From: Lotus japonicus
Lineage: Eukaryota > Streptophyta > Magnoliopsida > Fabales > Fabaceae
Direction of reading: 5' to 3'
Assembly: GCF_012489685.1 (NCBI RefSeq)
Contig: NC_080042.1
Location: forward strand, 37,639,158 to 37,703,157
DNA: 64,000 nt
A model generated the notes under the pieces. It did no database searches and was not told the origin of the DNA. It worked only from the letters and a program-made list of their open reading frames with translations. The position numbers and the translations under genes were made by a program. This document shows, one piece after another, positions 1-9,553 of the stretch (positions are counted from its first letter, which is position 1; each line of letters starts with the position of its first letter).

Positions 1-1257
1 CTGAGGAAAAAGTCCATAGCCTTGAAATCTAAATCTGAAAAGGCTAAGGCTGAGAAGTCAAAAGCTCTTCAAGCTGAAGAAGAAGAATCTGAAGAAGAAT
101 CTGAAGATTCTGATGAAGATGAGCTGACTCTGATCTCCAAGAGACTCAATCGCATCTGGAAGCACAGGCAGAGCAAATACAAAGGCTCTGGAAAGGCAAA
201 AGGAAAGTCTGAATCCTCAGGTAAGAAGAAGTCCTCACTTAAGGAAGTCACATGCTTTGAGTGCAAAGAATCAGGGCACTACAAAAGTGACTGTCCAAAG
301 TTGAAGAAGGACAAGAAGCCAAAGAAGCACTTCAAGACAAAGAAGAGTCTGATGGTGACATTTGATGAATCAGAGTCAGAGGATGTTGACTCTGATGGTG
401 AAGTCCAAGGACTCATGGCTATTGTCAAAGACAAAGAAGGAGAGTCAAAGGGAGCTGTTGACTCTGACTCAGAATCAGAAGGAGATCCTAACTCAGACGA
501 TGAAAATGAGGTATTCGCTTCTTTCTCTACCTCTGAACTGAAACATGCATTGTCTGATATCATGGATAAGTATAACTCCTTATTGTCTAAGCATAAGAAG
601 CTGAAAAAGGACTTATCTGCTGTTTCCAAGACTCCTTCTGAACATGAGAAAATTATTTCTGATTTGAAAAATGATAATCATGCTTTGATCAATTCTAACT
701 CTGTGCTTAAGAACCAGATTGCTAAGTTAGAAGAAATTGTTGCTTGTGATGCCTCTGATTGTAGAAATGAGTCTAAGTATGAAAAGTCTTTTCAAAGATT
801 CCTAGCTAAAAGCGTGGATAGAAGCTTAATGGCTTCAATGATCTATGGCGTAAGCAGAAATGGAATGCATGGCATTGGCTATTCTAAACCAATTAGAAAT
901 GAGCCCTCTGTGTCTAAAGCTAAATCCTTGTATGAATGCTTTGTTCCCTCTGGTACCATATTGCCTGATCCTGTACCTGCTAAAGTTGCTAAAAACCCTC
1001 TTAAAAAGGGATCTTTCTCTATGTCTAAATATCATGCAAATATTCCTTTAAAATATCATGTTGAGACACCCAAGGTGATGAGAACCTCTGGGGTAACTAA
1101 CAAGAAAGGACCCAGAAAGTGGGTACCTAAGGACAAGATTATCTATGTTGCAGATATCCTTGATAGCTCCACTGAAACACCAATCATGGTATCTGGACAG
1201 TGGATGCTCGCGTCACATGACAGGAGAAAGGCGTATGTTCCAAGAGCTAAAACTTAA
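1..1257 (+). CDS. gag: Gag polyprotein, C-terminal part (Sirevirus-1)
   Basis: The frame is open from base 1 to TAA at 1255-1257; the N-terminus is off the window. Gag packages RNA and builds the cytoplasmic particle. A lysine/glutamate-rich acidic segment (about 60-160) precedes one CCHC zinc knuckle, [14 protein letters not shown] (253-294). An acidic Ser/Asp/Glu tract and a predicted coiled-coil region (about 530-760) follow. The last ~115 bases overlap the start of pol, which is one frame ahead, so the bases encoding the protease active site also encode the Gag tail. Bases 511-1153 are the segment missing from Sirevirus-4 and may be an intron that is retained to make this Gag. No stop interrupts the visible part. 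Confidence 0.9.
   Translation: MRKKSIALKSKSEKAKAEKSKALQAEEEESEEESEDSDEDELTLISKRLNRIWKHRQSKYKGSGKAKGKSESSGKKKSSLKEVTCFECKESGHYKSDCPKLKKDKKPKKHFKTKKSLMVTFDESESEDVDSDGEVQGLMAIVKDKEGESKGAVDSDSESEGDPNSDDENEVFASFSTSELKHALSDIMDKYNSLLSKHKKLKKDLSAVSKTPSEHEKIISDLKNDNHALINSNSVLKNQIAKLEEIVACDASDCRNESKYEKSFQRFLAKSVDRSLMASMIYGVSRNGMHGIGYSKPIRNEPSVSKAKSLYECFVPSGTILPDPVPAKVAKNPLKKGSFSMSKYHANIPLKYHVETPKVMRTSGVTNKKGPRKWVPKDKIIYVADILDSSTETPIMVSGQWMLASHDRRKAYVPRAKT
511..1153 (+). other. Candidate GT-AG intron within gag (643 bp)
   Basis: Sirevirus-4 matches closely on both sides, but bases 511-1153 are absent there: base 510 corresponds to 60228 and base 1154 to 60229. The missing segment starts GTATTC after GAG and ends TATGTTGCAG before ATATCC, a good plant donor and acceptor. 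Its length is 643 (remainder 1 modulo 3), so removal joins the gag frame to the pol frame. A 2-bp AG shared at the junction means simple microhomology deletion is also possible. The intron reading is inference. A degenerate gag at about 44190 keeps the same donor context (GAG then GTATTC). Confidence 0.6.
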
Positions 1258-4200
1258 GCCTGGAGGCGAAGTTGGCTTTGGAGGAAATGAAAAGGGTAAA
1301 ATTGTTGGTACTGGTACTATTTGTGTAGATAGTAGTCCATGCATTGATAATGTGTTATTGGTAGACGGCTTAACACATAACTTATTGTCTATAAGTCAAT
1401 TAGCTGACAAGGGTTATGATGTTATATTCAATCAAAAGTCCTGCCGGGCTGTAAGTCAAATCGATGGCTCTGTTCTGTTTAACAGCAAGAGGAAGAACAA
1501 CATTTATAAGATCAGATTATCTGAGTTGGAGGCTCAGAATGTGAAGTGCCTTCTGTCTATTAATGAAGAGCAGTGGGTATGGCATAGACGGTTAGGGCAT
1601 GCCAGTATGAGAAAGATTTCTCAGGTGAGCAAGCTAAACCTTGTCAGGGGCTTACCCAATCTGAAGTTCGCTTCAGACGCTCTTTGTGAAGCATGTCAGA
1701 AAGGCAAATTCACAAAAGTCCCTTTCAAGGCAAAGAATGTTGTCTCAACCTCAAGGCCGTTGGAACTTCTGCATATCGACCTTTTTGGACCAGTGAAAAC
1801 TGAGTCTATAGGTGGCAAGAGATATGGGATGGTTATCGTTGATGACTATAGCCGCTGGACATGGGTAAAGTTTCTAACCCGCAAGGATGAGTCTCATGCT
1901 GTGTTCTCTACCTTCATTGCCCAAGTGCAAAACGAGAAGGCTTGTAGGATTGTGCGTGTCAGAAGTGACCATGGTGGAGAGTTTGAGAATGACAAGTTTG
2001 AGAGTCTGTTTGATTCCTATGGAATTGCACATGATTTCTCTTGTCCCAGAACTCCTCAACAAAATGGTGTTGTTGAGAGGAAGAACAGAACTCTTCAGGA
2101 GATGGCTAGAACCATGCTCCAAGAAACTGGCATGGCTAAGCACTTTTGGGCAGAGGCAGTAAATACAGCATGTTACATTCAGAACAGAATCTCTGTGAGA
2201 CCAATTCTGAATAAGACTCCCTATGAATTGTGGAAGAACATAAAACCCAACATTTCTTATTTTCATCCTTTTGGTTGTGTTTGTTATGTTCTCAATACTA
2301 AGGATAGATTGCATAAATTTGATGCTAAATCTTCTAAATGTCTATTACTTGGTTATTCTGAGAGATCTAAAGGTTTTAGATTTTATAATACTGATGCTAA
2401 GACTATTGAAGAATCTATTCATGTTAGATTTGACGATAAGCTTGACTCTAACCAGTCAAAGCTAGTTGAGAAGTTTGCAGATTTAAGCATTAATGTTTCT
2501 GACAAAGGCAAAGCTCCAGAGGAAGCTGAGCCAGAGGAAGATGAACCAGAGGAAGAAGCTGGTCCCTCTGACTCACAAACTCTGAAGAAGAGCAGAATCA
2601 CTGCAGCTCACCCTAAGGAATTGATTCTGGGCAACAAAGACGAACCAGTCAGAACCAGATTAGCCTTCAGACCCTCTGAAGAGACCTTGCTCAGTCTGAA
2701 AGGATTGGTGTCCTTAATTGAACCCAAGTCCATAGATGAAGCTCTTCAGGACAAGGATTGGATTCTGGCCATGGAAGAAGAATTGAATCAATTCTCCAAG
2801 AACGATGTTTGGAGCTTAGTGAAGAAGCCTGAGAGTGTCCATGTAATTGGAACAAAATGGGTATTCAGAAACAAGCTGAATGAGAAAGGAGATGTAGTCA
2901 GAAACAAGGCAAGGCTAGTTGCTCAAGGCTACAGCCAGCAGGAAGGAATAGACTACACTGAAACATTTGCTCCAGTAGCAAGACTAGAGGCAATCAGACT
3001 GTTGATCTCTTTCTCAGTGAATCACAACATAGTTCTACATCAGATGGACGTGAAGAGTGCCTTCCTAAATGGTTATATTTCAGAGGAAGTCTATGTTCAT
3101 CAACCCCCAGGTTTTGAAGATGAGAAGAAGCCAGACCATGTGTTCAAATTGAAGAAGTCACTCTATGGTCTGAAGCAAGCTCCCAGAGCATGGTATGAGA
3201 GACTCAGCTCATTCCTTCTGGAAAATGAGTTTGTAAGGGGTAAAGTAGATACAACTCTTTTTTGCAAGACTTATAAAGATGATATCTTAATTGTGCAAAT
3301 TTATGTTGATGATATTATATTTGGTTCTGCTAATCAATCTCTATGCAAAGAATTTTCTGAGATGATGCAGGCTGAATTTGAGATGAGTATGATGGGAGAA
3401 TTAAAGTACTTTCTGGGAATACAAGTTGATCAAACACCAGAAGGAACATATATCCATCAGAGCAAGTACACTAAAGAACTTCTGAAGAAGTTCAATATGC
3501 TGGAATCTACAGTGGCCAAGACTCCAATGCATCCTACATGCATTCTGGAGAAAGAAGATAAAAGTGGTAAAGTATGTCAGAAGCTCTATCGTGGCATAAT
3601 AGGTTCACTTCTATACTTAACTGCATCCAGGCCAGACATACTATTTAGTGTTCATTTATGTGCTCGTTTCCAATCAGATCCAAGGGAAACCCACTTAACT
3701 GCTGTTAAGAGGATCCTAAGGTATCTGAAAGGCACCACTAACCTTGGCTTGATGTATAAGAAAACATCAGAGTATAAGCTTTCAGGTTATTGTGATGCTG
3801 ATTATGCTGGAGATAGAACAGAGAGAAAAAGTACTTCTGGAAATTGTCAATTTCTGGGAAGCAATCTAGTCTCATGGGCAAGCAAGAGGCAATCAACCAT
3901 TGCACTATCAACTGCAGAGGCAGAATATATCTCAGCAGCAATATGCAGCACTCAGATGCTCTGGATGAAACATCAGCTGGAGGATTATCAGATCCTTGAG
4001 AGCAATATCCCAATCTATTGTGATAACACTGCTGCAATCTCATTGAGTAAGAATCCTATCTTGCATTAAAGGGCAAAGCACATTGAGGTAAAGTATCACT
4101 TTATTAGAGATTAGGCTAAAAAGCATTTTTGGCCCCTGATGTTTCAAGTTTGTGCAAATTCTGTCCCTACTCTATTTTTGTCGACGTTTCTACCCCTCAT

Positions 4201-4799
4201 GTTTTCAAACAGTGTACCATCTACCCCTCCATCAGTCAGACTTTCTCAGGAGAGGTTCCTGAGTAGATTGGAGAGATTAAGATGAGTATATGAAGTTGAT
4301 GATGATAAAAGAAATGATATAAATTCAATATGTTTGATGTATATATCAATTATGTTTTGTAACTGAACTGGTTAAATGCATGTTTTGCTACTTACAGGTC
4401 TTGAGTTTGAATCTCTCATGCCCCTTTTTTCCAATTTCACTTGTAATTTTCACGTGACAGATCCAAAAAATATATAAAAAAAGTCATATCAGCTCATTCC
4501 GTTAGTTATTCCGTTAGTTTTTTAACGTCTAACTGAAGGAGGGGTAGACGGTGCACTGTTTGAAAACATGAGGGGTAGAAACATCGACAAAAATAGAGTA
4601 GGGGCAGAATTTGCACAAGCTTGAAACATCAGGGGCCAAAAGTGTTTTTTAGCCTAGAGATTATGTACAGAAGGGCGTACTTCTTCTGAAGTTTGTTGAT
4701 ACTGACCATCAATGGGCAGATATCTTTACAAAGCCCTTAGCAGAGGATAGATTTAATTTTATTCTGAAAAATCTGAACATGGACTTTTGTCCAGAGTGA
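1145..4799 (+). pseudogene. pol: Pol (PR-IN-RT-RH), broken by nonsense codon and MITE
   Basis: Pol is the copia-type enzyme set. The protease motif [13 protein letters not shown] has its Asp at 1196. A GAG-pre-integrase His/Cys segment, an integrase core with DDE residues, RT with YVDD and RNase H follow. The frame is one base ahead of gag; the ATG at 1145 is probably not a real start, since Pol is expected as a Gag fusion. TAA at 4067-4069 stands where Sirevirus-4 has TCA (Ser) in the RNase H tail. The MITE 4114-4654 then interrupts the sequence, and the last ~45 codons resume after 4664 to TGA at 4797-4799. Otherwise it is very close to the Sirevirus-4 Pol. Confidence 0.92.
4114..4654. mobile_element. 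Mutator-type MITE, 541 bp, with 9-bp TSD
   Basis: The insert is absent from Sirevirus-4 pol at the same place. It is bounded by a perfect 9-bp duplication, TAGAGATTA (4105-4113 and 4655-4663). The ends are long inverted repeats: GGCTAAAAAGCATTTTTGGC at the left matches the reverse complement of the right end with few changes, and the pairing extends about 130 bp per arm at roughly 90% identity. Long TIRs with a 9-bp TSD are the mark of Mutator-like (MULE) elements. The ~280-bp centre has no coding capacity, so it is a non-autonomous MITE. Confidence 0.88.
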
Positions 4800-5242
4800 A
4801 GATGGATCAGAACCTCTGACTATGATACTTCTTGATCAGAAGATGTCTAGTCCAGAAGGTAACTCAATCAGAGTGTGTGTACCCATTGGTACTGACTCTG
4901 AAGCTGAGACAGCAACACGTGTGTCAGTATTTCTGATGCATAGTTCATTGTGCCCGTGTGACAGTCTGTCATGTTACGTGTAGATGTGCTTCTCTCCTGT
5001 GTGTGATATGTGTATTTACTGTTAGTATCTATCTTTAATTTTCAACCGTTGATTTTAAATTGCTTTTTGAATCAACAACGGTTATTTGTCAAAACCCACT
5101 ATACACACACGATCTCCTTCACTTTCGGTTTTTACTCTCTCTCTCTTCTGCTATTTCAAAACCGCTTACCCTCGATTTCTCTCTCGATCTCTCTTCATCT
5201 TTCAACCTTCATCTTCTACCTAAACCTTCAACCGCTCCAAAA
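4800..5242 (+). promoter_or_regulatory. pol-env spacer with inverted repeat and CT-rich leader
   Basis: About 440 bp separates the pol stop from the envelope-like ATG. It holds an imperfect inverted repeat, AACCGTTGATT (5044-5054) against AATCAACAACGGTT (5070-5083). A strongly pyrimidine-rich stretch then runs up to the ATG (5130-5240). Both parts recur in Sirevirus-3 and Sirevirus-4. The CT-rich run resembles the Y-patch and 5' leader of plant promoters, so an internal promoter or separate mRNA for the envelope-like protein is plausible. This is inference; no clear TATA box was found. Confidence 0.4.
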
Positions 5243-8149
5243 ATGGTGAGTCAAACCAGAAGAGCTACTGCAGATGCAACCCAGTTCCCTCATATGGTAG
5301 TTGGTCTAGCAACAGGTCAAAGGGGTCCTGAGAATCCGAATCAAGATCAAGGTCAAGCTCAAGAGCAGATTATTCCGATTGCAGAACGGGGCTGTGCCGT
5401 TCACTGCGTATATGCTCCTGAGGAACTTCAAGTACTGGCAGAATGGAGATTCGACCTCGACAACCTTGCTACAAATGGGTATGATCTTCGTCCTGAAGTC
5501 CAAGCTCAAGGTTGGAAAAATTACTTCAACAGGCTTCGAGGACCGGTGTATGACAAACTGATCAAGGAATTCTGGAAGCACGCCGACTGTGATGATACTC
5601 AGGTGGTATCTCACATTCTTGGAAGAAAGATCATCATCACAGAGAAGTCTATCGTGAATTTGCTGGGTGCAGACACTGCTTTTGGGTATCGTTTCCAATT
5701 CACTGAATCGAAGCTGAAACCCAAGACGAAGGATGAGACCAACAAGGCCCTGTACACAAATTACAAACCGGGCAAGACTAATTACAAAGTGATGGACCTT
5801 CATCCCAAGCTCAGGATCTGGCACAAGATTCTGCTCAACTGCATAAACCAGAGACCAAAGGGCAGTTCCCCAGACTACATCAACTTCAACCAGAAGGCGA
5901 TGTTGTTCTTCATCCAAGACAAGAAGAAGATCTGCCTTCCCTACTTCCTGTTCTCCTACTTGAAGGAGTGTATCCGGAAGTCTAGGACTACTGCCTCCAT
6001 CAAGTCAGCAATCAAGTATATCCCCTTTGGGAGACTGTTGTCTGATCTCTTCATTGAGAGTGGCCTCATTCAAGATCTGGTCAATGCTGGATGCACAGAG
6101 GATCTATTCACCATTGTCAGTGATGTCTTCACTGCAAATTCTCTAAAGAAAATGGGCCTAGTCAAGAAGAAGATTGCTCCTGCCCATGAAGACACATCTT
6201 CTGAAATCAGAAGTAGAAGGGTGCCTCTGAATGACTACCCTCTGTGGACACAGGCAGACAATCCTGAAGCCATTAGGTGCTATGTTGAAGACCTAAGGGC
6301 TCAAGACTATGAAATTGATCTCGATGAATTCTTCAGCAGACTGCCGCCAGCTCCAGAGTTTCCTTCTCCTACCAAGAAGAAAGTTCAGAGGAAGATGATC
6401 CTAGAAGAATCTTCTGAGGAATCAGATGTCCCTATGACCAAAGGGAAGAAGGCTGGTCAATCCAAGAGAAAACATGATGAAACCAGCAAGCCAGATGATG
6501 GTGATGATGGTGATGATGGTGATAATGAGGATGGTCCTCCTTCTCCTAAGAAGAAGAAAAAGCCGGTCAGAATTGTGATGAAGCCTACTCGGGTGGAACC
6601 AGCTGCTGAAGTGATCAGAAGGATTGAAACTCCTGCCAGAGTGACAAGATCATCAGCACAATCAAGTAAGTCTGCAGTTGCTTTTGATGATGATTTGAAT
6701 TTATTTGATGCACTCCCCATATCAGCCATGCTCAAACAATCTTCAAATCCACTCACTCCCATTCCTGAGTCCCAACCAGCTGCACAAACCACCTCTCCAC
6801 CACATTCCCCAAGGTCTTCATTTTTCCAACCTTCTCCTACTGAAGCACCTCTCTGGAATTTGCTCCAGAACCAACCCTCTAGGCCAGATGAACCAACCTC
6901 TCCCATTACCATCCAGTACAACCCATTAACTTTTGAACCCATCATCCATGAGCAACCAGAGCCTAACCAAACAGAACCTGGACCCAGAACCTCTGATCAC
7001 TCTGTCCCAAGAGCATCAGAACGTCTGGCTCCCAGAACCACGGATACAGACTCTTCCACAGCCCTTACACCTGTATCCTTCCCAACAAATGTTGCTAACT
7101 CTTCTCCTTCCAACAACTCTGAATCCCTGCGAAAGTTCATGGAAGTTAGAAAAGAAAAGGTGTCTACCTTAGAAGAATATTATCTCACTTGTCCAAGCCT
7201 TAGGAGATATCCTCGCCCAAGACCTGAACGTCTAGTTGACCCAGATGAACCTATCTTGGCCAATCCTTTACATGAGGCAGACCCTTTGGCTCAACAAGCT
7301 CACCCTGCCTCTGACCAACAAGAGCCTGTTCAACCAGAACCTGAACCAGAACAATCTGTGTCTAACCACTCCTCAGTTAGATCACCCCATCCTCTGGTTG
7401 AAACTTCAGAACCTCACCTTGGAACCTCTGAACCAAATGCTCAAATGTTTAACATTGGCTCTCCACAAGGTACCTCTGAAGCTCACAGCAGCAATCACCC
7501 AGCCTCTCCTGAAACCAACCTCTCTATCATTCCTTACACTCACCTCCGACCCACATCTCTCTCTGAGTGCATCAATATTTTCCATCATGAAGCCTCATTG
7601 ATGCTACGCAATGTGCAAGGTCAGAATGACCTAAGCGAGAATGCTGAACATGTGGCTGAAGAGTGGAACAATCTGAGCACTTGGCTAGTGGCTCAAGTTC
7701 CCGTTATGATGCAGCTACTGAATGCAGAGGGAAGTCAGAGGATCGAGGCTGCAAAGCAAAGGTTTGCTAGAAGGGTGGTTCTTCATGAACAAGAATAGAG
7801 ACATAAGCTACTTGAAGCTATTGAAGAAGCCAAAAGAAAGAAAGAACAAGCAGAAGAAGCTGCCCGTCAAGCAACAGCTCAAGCTGAACAAGCTAGATTA
7901 GAGACAGAACGACTTGAAGCTGAGGCTGAAGCTCTTAGATGCCAAGCACTTGCACCCGTAGTTTTTACTCCTGCTGCTTCTGCTCCCACTCCAGCTCCTC
8001 ACGCTGCTCAGAATGTTCCTTCTAGTTCTACACAGCCAAACTCGTCCAGACTCGACATTGTGGAACAACGTCTTGACACTCATGAGTCTCTGCTGATTGA
8101 AATGAAGCAAATGATGATGGAACTTCTGCGTCGATCTGATAAACCCTAG
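5243..8149 (+). pseudogene. Envelope-like protein, interrupted by one nonsense codon
   Basis: The ATG at 5243 was chosen because all three copies start M-V-(S/R)-Q-T-R there; the frame is open upstream only from a TTG. The N-terminal ~280 residues form the domain shared by legume Sirevirus envelope-like proteins (markers: IAERGCAVHC, EFWKHADCD, GSSPDYINF, YIPFGRLLSD). Next come Lys/Asp/Glu-rich tracts with a KKKKKPVR nuclear-signal-like stretch, a long Pro/Ser/Glu-rich linker, and a C-terminal Ala/Glu/Arg coiled coil. I see no signal peptide or membrane segment, so an envelope role is doubtful. TAG at 7796-7798 replaces a Gln codon of Sirevirus-3; the same frame then stays open to TAG at 8147-8149. 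Confidence 0.88.
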
Positions 8150-8255
8150 CTTTAGGATCTCTTCGTTTTGATTTCTTTTTCTTTACCTGTGTTTTATTTC
8201 GTTAACCTCTGGCTCTTTCTTGTTAATCTTTACTTTGCTCGTTTGTGATTATCTA

Positions 8256-8258
<3 letters not shown>

Positions 8259-8286
<28 letters not shown>
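8259..8286. repeat. (AT)14 microsatellite
   Basis: Fourteen AT dinucleotides lie between the envelope-like stop and the convergent antisense ORF. Sirevirus-3 has a shorter (AT)n at the equivalent place, so the repeat is a family feature that varies in length. Confidence 0.9.
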
Positions 8287-8366
8287 CTGACATTATGTTT
8301 GCAATTTTTTTTATTATTCATCATAACCGCTTTTACATCATACATTTTTTTCTTTTTCCTAAAATC

Positions 8367-8801
8367 CTAGAATGGAGGATCCCTCCTCATTCTTCTGCAC
8401 TCCTGGCGCTGCTCTGACCTCTCCTTCTCCAGACGCTCCAGTGCATACTGGATGTTGTTGAGCCTGTCTTTTAGCTCATCCCTCTCCAGAATCTCTTCTG
8501 CAGTCTTGAGCTTCTTTTCCAAGATCTCTTTTTCTTCCAGCAGCTTTAGTTCAAGCTGGCTGAGTTCTTGCACCTCCTCCACGAAGGCAAGAAATTCCCT
8601 CAAGTCTCTCTTCAACTCTGGACGCAGGTCCTCCTCCAGCAGTGTCCGTGTTAGCTCTGAGATGGTTGTTGTACCCTCTGGATGCCTAATGTTGAGAAAC
8701 AAGTCCTCCTCAAAGGATCTCTTTCTCAGCTCCTCTAATGCGATCATGTATGATGCCATTTTTCTCTGGTATGATGTTGTGAAGCTTACCCCTCTCTCCA
8801 A
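8367..8801 (-). CDS. Antisense coiled-coil protein of Sirevirus
   Basis: The frame is 144 codons on the strand opposite to gag-pol, in the spacer before the 3' LTR and convergent with the envelope-like gene. The product is rich in Glu/Lys/Arg/Leu and looks like a long coiled coil; a central block (FEEDLFLNIRHP, then TTTISELTRTLLEEDLRPEL) is nearly invariant. Against Sirevirus-3, of about 20 differing codons in a 54-codon stretch 14 are synonymous and 6 change the residue; in the central ~32 codons it is about 10 to 1. That pattern fits selection on this strand. The first codon is TTG here but ATG in Sirevirus-3 (51852), so this copy may start at Met16 or be dead. I do not recognise a named family; function unknown. 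Confidence 0.65.
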   Translation of the reverse strand: MERGVSFTTSYQRKMASYMIALEELRKRSFEEDLFLNIRHPEGTTTISELTRTLLEEDLRPELKRDLREFLAFVEEVQELSQLELKLLEEKEILEKKLKTAEEILERDELKDRLNNIQYALERLEKERSEQRQECRRMRRDPPF

Positions 8802-8804
8802 CGC

Positions 8805-8812
8805 TTTATATA
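8805..8812 (-). promoter_or_regulatory. Antisense TATA-like box
   Basis: TATATAAA on the minus strand lies just upstream of the antisense ORF and recurs at 51841-51848 of Sirevirus-3. It is only 3 bases before the first codon, so a start ~30 bases downstream would skip that codon. Its use as a promoter is therefore uncertain. Confidence 0.35.
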
Positions 8813-8999
8813 GGCTTCACTTTTTCTCTGAAAGTTAATGCTCCTACAGTTTCTCGAGGTTAAGTTCTTGGTAACTGACCCTCCTCTTTACTCCCTTGGC
8901 CGGTGGTAAACGTTCTTCTCTTGCATTAACTCTTCTATTTATTTCGCCTAACTCTGATTCATGCATCGTTTTAATTGTCTTTAAACTTAGACCTTCTCT

Positions 9000-9553
9000 A
9001 AGGGGGAGTACCTTGTACTTCAAGCTAAGTTTTTCACACCCCAAGCTTTTTGCTTATGACAAAAAGGGGGAGTAAACCCAGTTTTTGATGTGTAAGATGT
9101 GTTAGTGTGATTTATTTTTCTTTTGGAGAATTTAAGAGTTCCACCTCTATGACCATAGATGTGTCACTGGGCAAATACAAGGAATACATTTCACTTCCTC
9201 TGAAGTGATTCTAATTTGACTCTGATACTCAAGACTCTGATACCTTGTCCGTGACTCTGATTACTTATGCGCTCTGATTACTCTATTTTCATCTATGTCA
9301 TAAGTTTTTCACTCTGAACTCTTATATCATTTACCTCAGAATCTAGACTTTACTAATGTTTTCATCAAGTATTAGATTCAGAGGGAGCTAAGCTCAGAAT
9401 CAAGCAGTGACTTGAATTCAGAATGAGCAAGATAAACTATTCACATCAGGATAAGTCTTATTCTATATCTCTAAACTCTGAGTGAATTCAGTTTAATGTT
9501 TAAGAATTGTTCATCAAAAATCTTAGTTTTGTCATCATCAAAAAGGGGGAGAT
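9000..9553 (+). promoter_or_regulatory. Three polypurine tracts before the 3' LTR
   Basis: Similar purine tracts lie at 9000-9010 (AAGGGGGAGTA), 9061-9076 (AAAAAGGGGGAGTAAA) and 9540-9553 (AAAAAGGGGGAGAT). The last directly precedes the LTR and is the expected plus-strand primer. Extra upstream copies are, to my knowledge, a Sirevirus trait. The bases between are non-coding and dense in CTCTGA/TCAGAG hexamers. Confidence 0.8.

Noticed and set aside
1874..2314. 146-codon minus ORF in integrase (also 60949-61389) and 101-codon ORFs in RNase H
   Set aside because: Recurrent shadows of conserved pol; no independent start, context or codon signal.
5060..5242. N-terminal extension of the envelope-like ORF
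   Set aside because: It starts at TTG, is only an open CT-rich leader, and the same stretch has stops in Sirevirus-4.
8452..8838. Plus-strand 128-codon ORF over the antisense gene
   Set aside because: Serine-rich mirror of the coiled-coil frame; the silent changes fall in the minus-strand codon phase.
8844..9044. Second antisense ORF (and 51609-51809) next to the coiled-coil ORF
   Set aside because: It starts at TTG, includes a polypurine tract, and differences between the two copies are about 8 residue-changing to 1 silent, so there is no sign of coding selection.
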